Assembly (NCBI RefSeq): GCF_029224025.1
Contig: NZ_CP119392.1
Span: 705,001-769,000 of the forward strand
Origin: Rhodanobacter sp. AS-Z3
GTDB lineage: Bacteria > Pseudomonadota > Gammaproteobacteria > Xanthomonadales > Rhodanobacteraceae
Reading direction: 5' to 3'
DNA length: 64,000 nucleotides
Position 1 is the first letter of the stretch. Each line of letters begins with the position of its first letter. Below are positions 25,943 through 34,126 of the stretch, in pieces. Under the pieces are notes generated by a model. The model was not told where the DNA came from and made no database searches. It was given only the letters and a program-made list of their open reading frames with translations. The position numbers were made by a program, and so were the translations under genes.

Positions 25943-27961
25943 ATGCACGTAATGGAATTGCCGCGGCGCCGGCCCGGCTTCATGCGCACCGTTGCCAGTC
26001 GACTCGCGCTGGTCTCGATGCTTGGTCTGTTTGCGCTGGCCACCAGTCACGCCGCCAGTCTCGATCCGTCGGTGCTGCCGAAGATCCAGGCGGCCACGTT
26101 CGAAGTGGTGGCGGCCAAGCCGGTCAAGGACCCGCTGACGTACGAGAAACCGCTGCCGCTGGACTTGCTGCCGTTCCAGGAGCGCAACGACAAGTATTAC
26201 TCGATCGGCACCGCCTTTGCGCTGGGCCATAACCGCTACGTTACCGCCGCGCACGTGCTGCAGATTGGCAATAACAGCCTGTGGGGCGAGCCGGCCTTGC
26301 GCGACGCCAGCGGTCACGTCTACGCGATCGACAAGGTGCTGAAATTCTCGCTGGAGCGGGATTTCGTGGTGTTTTCGCTGGCTGAACAGCCGGCCTCGGC
26401 GGCCGCGTTCGAAGTGAATGCGACACCGGTGCTGAACTCGGTGGTCTACGCGGTCGGCAATGCGCTGGGTACCGGTGTGGTGATCCGCGATGGGCTGTAC
26501 ACCTCCGACACGCCGGAAGATCAGGATGGCCGCTGGAAGTGGATGCGCTTCTCCGCGGCGGCATCGCCCGGCAACAGCGGTGGTCCGCTCCTGGATGCAT
26601 ACGGCAAGCTGATCGGCATTGTGCTGATGAAGTCGGCGAACGAGAACCTGAATTACGCCTTGCCGATCCGCGACGTGCTGGCGGCGCCGGATAATCTGGC
26701 GGAAATGGATTCCCGCGGCGGCTATCAACTGGATCTGTTCGATGCGCGCCAGACCGCGACGTTCAAGGGGCAGTTCAAGTTGCCGCTGAGCCTGGCCGCG
26801 TTCTACGGTGAATACCAGAAGCGTCTGCAAGCCTTCAGCGACGAACAGATCAAGGCCTTGCTGGCGAAAGAGTCGGCGAACCTGTTTCCCCGTGGCAAGG
26901 GCGCCGAACGCCTGCTTTATCAGCAGACCCAGTTGAATTCGTTCCCCATGCTGATCACGCGTGGCAGCGACGGCGAGTGGGGCTATACCGGCAGGAGTAC
27001 GCGGCACCTGCCACTGGATGGCAACGGCTATCTGGAAGTGGGCGCTGCCGGGCGCAACGGCTTGTCGCATCTGCGTCGCCCGGACACCGTGGACGCCGCC
27101 AAGTTCTACGACGATGCGTCAGTACGGATGGATCTGATGGCGCAGACCGGCATGTTCCAGCGCCAGGTCGGTAGCGAGAAGGTCAAGGTCACCTCGCTCG
27201 GCAAGCCGAGCTTCGAGACGGTGCACACCGATCGCTGGCAGCGTCCGTGGCACGTCGAAGTCTGGCCGTTCCCCTATGCCAACGGTTTCATGGTGCTGTA
27301 TTCGCTGCCGGTACCGGACGGAAGCATTGCGATGACGCGTTTCGTGCAGGCCTCCGCTGTCTACGACGCCCGGCTGGACATGGACGAGCTGAGCAATTTT
27401 GTCGTTGTCACCTACGAAGGTTCGCTGGCGCAGTGGAAGCAGTTCCTCGCCATGCCGGCCTTGCTGCCGGCCGCGTTCAAGACCATCCACCTTGGCCTCG
27501 ACGACGAGCACCGCTTCAGCTACGCATCACAGCGAGTGGCGTTCTCGTATACGCCCGAGGTGCAGGCGATCAAGCCAGGCAACCTGTTGTATCTCGGCTT
27601 CCGCTTCCTGATGGACAAGGAAACGCCAAGCTGGGATGTCGGCGCCGTGGTGGTCTGGAAAACCCAGTCCTCCGATGATCACGCCCATGTCGCCGTCCAG
27701 CGTTTCGTGGCTCCGCCAACTGGCCTGGACGAGGACATGATGAGCCTGTGGCAGAAGGTGTCGCAGCACAACTATCCCTACAATGGCGTCGCGCGGCAGG
27801 ATGAGGGTCTGACCAAGATCAATGGCGTGGTGGCTGCAGCTGCCAAGCCGACCCGCGTGGTGTACAGCGCCTTCGTCGGCGTCGAGGGTGCTCAGGCGCA
27901 GCCAGGCATGAAGCACAAGCTGGATCTGCTGACCAAGAACCTGCGCGTCATCGAGCCTTGA
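25943..27961 (+). CDS. Exported trypsin-like serine protease with long C-terminal region
   Basis: A 672-residue protein with an N-terminal signal segment (ALVSMLGLFALATSHA), then a chymotrypsin-fold domain with the full triad: His in YVTAAHVLQ, Asp in LERDFVVFSL and Ser in SPGNSGGPLLDAYG. The C-terminal 400 residues are beta-rich with no recognised domain and may be a substrate-binding or inhibitory part. The ATG at 25943 has AAGGA about 9 bases upstream; longer in-frame starts put the signal peptide too far in. It stands alone, with 214 gene-free bases upstream and a hairpin downstream. Confidence 0.83.
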   Translation: MHVMELPRRRPGFMRTVASRLALVSMLGLFALATSHAASLDPSVLPKIQAATFEVVAAKPVKDPLTYEKPLPLDLLPFQERNDKYYSIGTAFALGHNRYVTAAHVLQIGNNSLWGEPALRDASGHVYAIDKVLKFSLERDFVVFSLAEQPASAAAFEVNATPVLNSVVYAVGNALGTGVVIRDGLYTSDTPEDQDGRWKWMRFSAAASPGNSGGPLLDAYGKLIGIVLMKSANENLNYALPIRDVLAAPDNLAEMDSRGGYQLDLFDARQTATFKGQFKLPLSLAAFYGEYQKRLQAFSDEQIKALLAKESANLFPRGKGAERLLYQQTQLNSFPMLITRGSDGEWGYTGRSTRHLPLDGNGYLEVGAAGRNGLSHLRRPDTVDAAKFYDDASVRMDLMAQTGMFQRQVGSEKVKVTSLGKPSFETVHTDRWQRPWHVEVWPFPYANGFMVLYSLPVPDGSIAMTRFVQASAVYDARLDMDELSNFVVVTYEGSLAQWKQFLAMPALLPAAFKTIHLGLDDEHRFSYASQRVAFSYTPEVQAIKPGNLLYLGFRFLMDKETPSWDVGAVVVWKTQSSDDHAHVAVQRFVAPPTGLDEDMMSLWQKVSQHNYPYNGVARQDEGLTKINGVVAAAAKPTRVVYSAFVGVEGAQAQPGMKHKLDLLTKNLRVIEP

Positions 27962-27972
27962 CGGCCAGCACT

Positions 27973-27996
27973 CGCCACCGGTCTCATACGGTGGCG
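27973..27996. terminator. Perfect 8-bp hairpin after protease gene
   Basis: CGCCACCG (27973-27980) and CGGTGGCG (27989-27996) pair exactly around an 8-base loop, starting 12 bases after the protease stop. No T-run follows, so termination would be weak or Rho-assisted. Confidence 0.5.
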
Positions 27997-28054
27997 TGAT
28001 GCGTTCAAGCCCACCGTAGCCGCGCCGTACTCAGGGCAGTCCGTGGAATGGCAG

Positions 28055-28957
28055 ATGAGGTCTGAAGTGCAGCAAAGCGAACCAGCGACGCCGTCGCATC
28101 GCGTCGAAAGCGTCAAACAGGGTGAGTCCTGGCTGAGCATGGCGGACGGCCAGCGCTTGTTTGTGCGCGACTGGCCGCTGGCACAGTCGCGTGGTGCGGT
28201 GCTGATCGTGCATGGCTTGGGCGAGAACAGCGGACGCTACCAGCGGCTTGCTGCGTGGTTCAACCAACGCGGTTACGCGGTGCGCGGTTATGACCAGCGC
28301 GGCCACGGCCGCACGCCGGGCCGGCGTGGCGGTTTGCGACATGCGGATGATCTGCTGGAGGATCTGGCCACGGTCTATCAGAACCATGCCGACAGCCAGC
28401 CGCATGTGCCGCTGCTGCTCGGCCACAGCATGGGCGGGCTGGTGGCTGCGCGAGCGGTGCTGGATGGCCGGCTCACGCCGCCGGCGATGGTGTTGTCATC
28501 ACCGGCGCTGCGCAGTTGGGAGTCGCCGCGGATGATCGCGCTGGCGCGCCTGCTCAGTCGTATCGCGCCGAACCTGCCACTACGCAACGGGCTGGAGGTC
28601 GACAAGCTTTCACACGACGCTGCCGTGGTCGCCGACTACCGCAGCGATTCGCTGCGTCATGGCTGGATCACGCCGCGGCTGGCTGATTTCATTTTCCACG
28701 CGGGCGCGGCCTGCATCCGCGATGCGGCCAAGCTTGCCGTGCCAACGCTGCTGCTGGTTGCCGATAGCGACGGCCTGGTTGATCCTGCGGGTAGTCGCGC
28801 GTTCGCTCGCAAGGCAGCCAACAGCGGCCAGCTGACCACGCGTTTCTTTTCCACGCTGTATCACGAGCTGTTCAACGAGGCCGAGCCGGGGCGTACCCAG
28901 GTGTTCATGCAACTGGGCGACTGGCTGGGGCGACAGGATCTTGCCGCGCCCCGGTAA
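28055..28957 (+). CDS. Alpha/beta hydrolase, monoacylglycerol lipase/lysophospholipase-like
   Basis: About 300 residues with the serine-hydrolase layout of monoglyceride lipases: the oxyanion segment LIVHGLGENSGRY, a conserved YDQRGHGRTPG, the nucleophile elbow LLGHSMGGLVAA, the acid in VADSDGLVDP and the His in STLYHELFNE. No signal peptide is present, so it is probably cytosolic or loosely membrane associated. The ATG at 28055 has GGAATGG upstream; a GTG four codons earlier is an alternative. It cleaves monoacylglycerols or lysophospholipids by family analogy. It is 102 bases from the macroglobulin gene and co-directional. Confidence 0.87.
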   Translation: MRSEVQQSEPATPSHRVESVKQGESWLSMADGQRLFVRDWPLAQSRGAVLIVHGLGENSGRYQRLAAWFNQRGYAVRGYDQRGHGRTPGRRGGLRHADDLLEDLATVYQNHADSQPHVPLLLGHSMGGLVAARAVLDGRLTPPAMVLSSPALRSWESPRMIALARLLSRIAPNLPLRNGLEVDKLSHDAAVVADYRSDSLRHGWITPRLADFIFHAGAACIRDAAKLAVPTLLLVADSDGLVDPAGSRAFARKAANSGQLTTRFFSTLYHELFNEAEPGRTQVFMQLGDWLGRQDLAAPR

Positions 28958-29059
28958 GCTTGCGTTGACAGCAAAAATAATCGGCCGGCCCGATCCGTGC
29001 CATCAGACCGCCATGAATGGTGGTGATACTTTCACGCAAACCTATAGGGAGAAGGTTGC

Positions 29060-32000
29060 ATGCCATCTCGATCGACTCAGCATTCCCGTCGCCATTACGC
29101 GTGGCGCGTTCTCGCCAGCCTCTCGCTCGGCCTGTTGCTGGCCGCCTGTCATCGTGGTGGCGACGACGGCAAGCCGGCCTTGCAAGCGGCGGCGCCGGCC
29201 AGCGCGTCAAGTACGCATGCCGGCGACGATGGCAAGGCCGGCTTTGTGCTGGTCTCGGCCAGCTCGAAAACCAGCGACTCGCGCACTGCGCTGACCTTGC
29301 GCTTCAACGCGCCGCTAGCCTCGGCCCAGTCGTTCGACAGCCTGATTGCGGTGACCGGTCCGAACGGCGAAGTGGTCAGCGGCAGCTGGAGTCTGGATGA
29401 CGACGGCAAGACGCTGAGTTTTCCATTCGTGCAGGCGAACACGCGTTACGCGGTGCAACTGAAATCCGGCGTGCTGGCGGCCGACGGTCGCACGCTCGGT
29501 CACGATGTGAAACACGACGTCTACTCCGGCAACCTGCCGGCGGCGGTGGGCTTTGCCTCGCACGGCAGCGTACTGCCGGCGCGCGGCACTCGCGGCTTGC
29601 CGCTGGTGTCGATGAACGTGCACGATGCCGACGTGGAATTCTTCCGCGTGCACGACGATGCGCTGTCGGACCTGTTCTGCGCCTATCCGCGCAACGGTCA
29701 TCGCGACAGCTACGACCTCGATCACGACGTCAACTCCTACAACCGCTGCGGTGAAGGCGACGACCAGCGCAGTCGCCAGCCGATCACCGACATCGCCGAC
29801 TCGGTCTACGCCAACCACTACACCCTGGGTGGCGACGCGAACGAGCGCACGGTGACCTATCTGCCGGTGCAGAACATCAAGGAATTGTCGCAGCCGGGCG
29901 TCTACATGGCCGTGGTCAAGGCCGGCGGCACCTTCAAGGACGGCTACGACACTGCCACGTTCTTTGTCAGCGACCTTGGCCTGCACCTGCGCGTCTATCG
30001 CGACAACGTGCTGCTGCACGTCGCCTCGTTGCGCGACGGCACGCCGGTCCAGGCCGTGGATGTGGACGTGCGAGACGAGAACGGCCACAGCAAGCTCAAG
30101 GCCAGCACCGATGCCGACGGCAATGCGCTGATCGCCTACAAGATCAAGCCGTCCGACGTGCTGGTCGCGCGTCACGGCAAGGACGTCTCGGTGTTGCCGT
30201 TCAACCGGCCGGCGCTGGATGTGTCGAACTTCGACATCAGCGGCCGCCGCCAGGCGCCGTTCGAAGTCTATGCGTGGTCGAGTCGTGATCTCTATCGCCC
30301 CGGCGAAACCCTGCACGCCTCCGCCTTGCTGCGCGATTACGACGGCAAGCCGATGAAGCCGCAATCGTTGTTTGTGCGAGTCAAGCAGCCCGACGGTCGC
30401 ACCCTGGTGGAGAAGCGGCTGGAGCCGCAGCAACTCAATTACTTCGAACTGAGTCAGCTGATTCCGGCCGACGCGCCGACCGGTCTGTGGCAACTGGAAT
30501 TCCGCCTCGACCCGGCCAGCAAGGAAACCGTGCAGGCGTTCCCGTTCCACGTCGAGGAGTTCCTGCCGGAACGGCTGAAGGTCGAGCTGTCCAGCCCGCA
30601 GAAGCAGCTGGCACCGGATGAACCGCTGAAGCTGAAGGTCGCTTCCAGTTATCTGTATGGTGCGCCCGCCGATGGCAACCGTTTCACCGGCAAATTGCTG
30701 GTGGCGCCGGAAGTGCACCCGCTGGCGAACATGAAGGACACCTTCTTCGGCGACCCGCTGGTCGAACTGCCGAAGAGTGCCGACGACGTCGTCGACGCGA
30801 AGCTCGACGCCCAAGGTGTGCTGGAACAGGACGTGCCGCTGCCGGATGACGTCAAGCCGGTCGCGCCGCTGGCGGTGACGTTGTCCGGCAGCGTCTATGA
30901 AACCGGTGGTCGCGCGGTGACGCGCCTGCTCAAGCGCACCTACTGGCCAGCCGACGCGCTGGTCGGCGTGCGCCCGCTGTTTGATCCGAAGCAGGGCGCG
31001 GAAAGCGAAAGTCCGGTCGGCTTCGAAATCGTGCGCGCGAATGCGAACGGTGATCTCGTTGCCGGCGCGCACCTGAAGGTGCGCCTGCAGCGCGAGCTGC
31101 GCGACTTCTACTGGCTGTACGAGCAGAACGGCGGCTGGCAGTCCAACGCCAACCAGCACTTGCAGTTGATCGAAGAGAAAGACGTCGACGTGGTTGCCGG
31201 AAAATCGGCGCATGTGGAGTTCCCGGTAGAGTGGGGCAGCTACCGCGTCGAGGTCTATGACCCGGCCACCAAGCTGACCACGGTGTTTCCGTTCTTCGCC
31301 GGCTACAGCTGGGACGACGAGAATCTGGGCAAGGAAGCGCGCCCGGACAAGGTGAAATTGCAGCTGGACAAGGCACGCTACCGTGCCGGTGACACCATGA
31401 AGGTCACGGTGACACCGCCGCAAGCCGGACCCGGCGTGCTGCTGGTGGAATCGGATCATCTGCTCTACACCAGGAACATCGACGCAAAGGCTGGCGCGAC
31501 CTTCGAGATTCCGGTGACCAAGGACTGGGAGCGTCACGACGTCTATGTGTCAGCGCTGGTGTTCCGCGGTGGCGAAGCGGCCGAGCACACCACGCCGGCA
31601 CGCGCGCTGGGTGTGGAATACGTGGCGATGGATCGCACTGACCGACGCATTCCGTTGAAGCTCGACGCGCCGACGCTGATGCGTCCGGGCAACCCGCTTG
31701 ATGTCAGCGTGCAGGCGACGGGCCTGGCCGGGAAGACGGCGTTCGTCACCTTGTCCGCGGTCGATCAGGGCGTGCTCAACATCACCGACTATCCGGTGCC
31801 CGATGCGTGGGCATGGATGTTTGCCAAGCGCGCGCTCAGCGTGGATGCGTACGATCTGTACAGCCGCATCATCGAAGCGATGGACGGTGAGCAGGCCAAG
31901 CTGCGCTACGGCGGCGACATGAGTGCAGCCGCCTTGCCCAAGGCGACGCGGCTCAATCCGAAAGTGCAGATTGTCGACCTGTTCACCGGCCCGGTCGCGT

Positions 32001-34066
32001 TCGATGCGCAAGGCAAGGCGGTGCTGCATGTCGATGTGCCCGACTTCAACGGCAGTTTGCGGCTGGCTGCGCTGGCCTATACCGACAGCCGTTACGGCAA
32101 TGCCGACGGCAGCGTCACCGTGCGTGCGCCGCTGGTGGTCGAGCCCAGCACGCCGCGGGTGATGGCGGCCGGCGACAAGGCGATGATCAGCCTCGATCTG
32201 AAAAACCTGTCCGGCAAGGACGGCGTAGCGAAGGTCAGCGTCAAGGGCAGTGATTTGATCGTCGTCGACAAGGCGAGCCAGAGCGTCGCGCTGAAGGATG
32301 GTGCGGGCACCACGCTGCACATGCCGGTCACCGCCAAGGCCGGTGCAGCGGTGGCGACCGTGGATATCCACGCGGAACTCAACGATTACAAGGTGGACCG
32401 CCACTTCGAGTTCTCCGTGCGTCCGGCCTGGCCGGAAACCGTCACCACCACGCCGATGGCGCTGGAAGCGGGCAAGAGTGAACACCTCGGTGGCGCCGCG
32501 CTGGCTGGGCTGTTGCCGGCCACGGTGCGCGCACGGATCACCCTGAGCACCTTGCCGCCGTTGCCGTATGCGGCGGCCTTGCGTGACGTGCTGAAATACG
32601 CCTACGGCTGCATCGAACAAACCACCAGCAAGGGCTACGCGGCGCTGATTCTGGACGGCCAGACGGCTACCGCGCTGGGCGCTCCGGTGATGACTGACGA
32701 GGTGCGCAAGGCGGCGGTCGAGGGTGCGCTGTCACGCATTGCCTCGTTCCAGGCCAGCAACGGTCACTTCAGCTTCTGGGGTGGCACCAGCCCGATCGTC
32801 ACCTTCACCACGCCGTACGTGGTCGACTTCATGCTGGACGCTCGCGACGACGGCTTCGCCGTGCCGCAGGATGTGCTGCAGAAGTCGTTGCAGCGACTCA
32901 ACGACGACCTGCTTGCCGGCGGCCATCCGTATTACGGCTACGAGCAGCACGACCACATGCGGCTGGCCGACGAGGCCTATTCCGGCTTCGTGCTGGCGCG
33001 GGTCAACCGGGCGCCGCTGGGCACGCTGCGCGCCATCTTCGACAACGAGCGGCAGAAACTGGTGGCGCCGTTGCCGCTGGTGCATCTGGGTATCGCCTTG
33101 AAGTTGATGGGCGACAACGATCGCGCCCAGAAGGCCATCGATGAAGCGTTCGCGTGGACCAAGGAGCGGCCCTGGTACGTCGGTGATTACGGCTCGGATC
33201 TGCGCGACCTCGCCCTGATGGTCTCGCTCACGCATACCTACGGCATGAACAAACCGGCTTACGACGCCAAGCTGGTGGACTGGGCGCGCAATGCCACCGC
33301 CAACGTGCGCGAGCGCCAGCAGCAGGACAAGAACTACCGCTGGTCGTGGTCGTATCTGAGCACCCAGGAGCAGGCGGCGATCGCCCGCGTGGCACGCGCG
33401 TTCGATGCCAAGAGCAAGGCGCCGCTGGCCGTTTCGATCACGGCAGGCGGCAAGACCGAGCAGGCGCCGGACCAGCGTGTGTGGAGTCGCGAGCTCAGCG
33501 TGGCCGAACTCAACGCCGGCGTGACCCTGCAGCCGACCAGCAACGCGGCGATCTTCGCCACGCTCGATGTGGCCGGTATTCCGCAGAAGGCGCCGGCGGC
33601 CGATGACAGCCAGATCGATGTGCGCCGCAGCTACTACACCACCGATGGAAAACCGTGGGACGGCGATACGCTGAAGGAAGGCGACACGCTGATCGTCGAG
33701 CTGGATATCGAGGCGCGCATGGACGTCCCCGATGCGCTGGTCACCGACCTGCTGCCGGGCGGGCTGGAAGTGGAGAACCTCAACCTCGGTGGTGCGCAGA
33801 CCTGGGCGGGCGTGGTGATCGACGGCATCGACCTGGAGAATCACGCGTCGGCTGCCGATACCACGCACGAGGAATACCGCGACGACCGCTACGCCGCCGC
33901 ACTCAACTTGCGTCGCGGTGACAAGGCCCGTGTGTTCTATCTGGTGCGTGCGGTGACACCCGGCACTTATGTCGTGCCGCCACCGCTGGTCGAGGACATG
34001 TATCGCCCGGCGGTGCGTGGCATCGGCAAGGTCACGCCAGCAAGCATCACCGTGATCGAACCCTGA
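29060..34066 (+). CDS. Bacterial alpha-2-macroglobulin lipoprotein (YfhM type)
   Basis: A 1668-residue periplasmic lipoprotein with the lipobox LLAAC (Cys30), then several MG beta-domains with a bait region. The thioester motif YGCIEQT places Cys1184 and Gln1187, so the reactive thioester is retained (CIEQ rather than the commoner CLEQ/CGEQ). A helical thioester domain and a C-terminal receptor-like domain follow (TPGTYVVPPPLVEDMY). Bacterial A2Ms trap proteases that breach the outer membrane and are usually paired with PBP1C, as here. A GGGAGAAGG ribosome site precedes the ATG. A strong hairpin separates it from pbpC. Confidence 0.93.
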   Translation: MPSRSTQHSRRHYAWRVLASLSLGLLLAACHRGGDDGKPALQAAAPASASSTHAGDDGKAGFVLVSASSKTSDSRTALTLRFNAPLASAQSFDSLIAVTGPNGEVVSGSWSLDDDGKTLSFPFVQANTRYAVQLKSGVLAADGRTLGHDVKHDVYSGNLPAAVGFASHGSVLPARGTRGLPLVSMNVHDADVEFFRVHDDALSDLFCAYPRNGHRDSYDLDHDVNSYNRCGEGDDQRSRQPITDIADSVYANHYTLGGDANERTVTYLPVQNIKELSQPGVYMAVVKAGGTFKDGYDTATFFVSDLGLHLRVYRDNVLLHVASLRDGTPVQAVDVDVRDENGHSKLKASTDADGNALIAYKIKPSDVLVARHGKDVSVLPFNRPALDVSNFDISGRRQAPFEVYAWSSRDLYRPGETLHASALLRDYDGKPMKPQSLFVRVKQPDGRTLVEKRLEPQQLNYFELSQLIPADAPTGLWQLEFRLDPASKETVQAFPFHVEEFLPERLKVELSSPQKQLAPDEPLKLKVASSYLYGAPADGNRFTGKLLVAPEVHPLANMKDTFFGDPLVELPKSADDVVDAKLDAQGVLEQDVPLPDDVKPVAPLAVTLSGSVYETGGRAVTRLLKRTYWPADALVGVRPLFDPKQGAESESPVGFEIVRANANGDLVAGAHLKVRLQRELRDFYWLYEQNGGWQSNANQHLQLIEEKDVDVVAGKSAHVEFPVEWGSYRVEVYDPATKLTTVFPFFAGYSWDDENLGKEARPDKVKLQLDKARYRAGDTMKVTVTPPQAGPGVLLVESDHLLYTRNIDAKAGATFEIPVTKDWERHDVYVSALVFRGGEAAEHTTPARALGVEYVAMDRTDRRIPLKLDAPTLMRPGNPLDVSVQATGLAGKTAFVTLSAVDQGVLNITDYPVPDAWAWMFAKRALSVDAYDLYSRIIEAMDGEQAKLRYGGDMSAAALPKATRLNPKVQIVDLFTGPVAFDAQGKAVLHVDVPDFNGSLRLAALAYTDSRYGNADGSVTVRAPLVVEPSTPRVMAAGDKAMISLDLKNLSGKDGVAKVSVKGSDLIVVDKASQSVALKDGAGTTLHMPVTAKAGAAVATVDIHAELNDYKVDRHFEFSVRPAWPETVTTTPMALEAGKSEHLGGAALAGLLPATVRARITLSTLPPLPYAAALRDVLKYAYGCIEQTTSKGYAALILDGQTATALGAPVMTDEVRKAAVEGALSRIASFQASNGHFSFWGGTSPIVTFTTPYVVDFMLDARDDGFAVPQDVLQKSLQRLNDDLLAGGHPYYGYEQHDHMRLADEAYSGFVLARVNRAPLGTLRAIFDNERQKLVAPLPLVHLGIALKLMGDNDRAQKAIDEAFAWTKERPWYVGDYGSDLRDLALMVSLTHTYGMNKPAYDAKLVDWARNATANVRERQQQDKNYRWSWSYLSTQEQAAIARVARAFDAKSKAPLAVSITAGGKTEQAPDQRVWSRELSVAELNAGVTLQPTSNAAIFATLDVAGIPQKAPAADDSQIDVRRSYYTTDGKPWDGDTLKEGDTLIVELDIEARMDVPDALVTDLLPGGLEVENLNLGGAQTWAGVVIDGIDLENHASAADTTHEEYRDDRYAAALNLRRGDKARVFYLVRAVTPGTYVVPPPLVEDMYRPAVRGIGKVTPASITVIEP

Positions 34067-34074
34067 GGTTTGCT

Positions 34075-34099
34075 GCCCGCCCTGTTTCGCAGGGCGGGC
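34075..34099. terminator. Perfect 10-bp hairpin between macroglobulin and pbpC genes
   Basis: GCCCGCCCTG (34075-34084) pairs exactly with CAGGGCGGGC (34090-34099) around the loop TTTCG, followed by ACTTTCC. It lies 8 bases after the macroglobulin stop and 27 bases before the pbpC ATG. It may be a partial terminator that lowers pbpC expression; it also argues against a pbpC start at 34070. Confidence 0.6.
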
Positions 34100-34126
34100 A
34101 CTTTCCGCCAGCGCTTTCGCAGATTC

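Noticed and set aside
29315..31537. A 740-codon open frame on the minus strand inside the macroglobulin gene
   Set aside because: It is antisense to a gene with clear domains; high GC leaves the opposite strand open, and the translation is His/Arg/Gln-rich with no recognisable domain.
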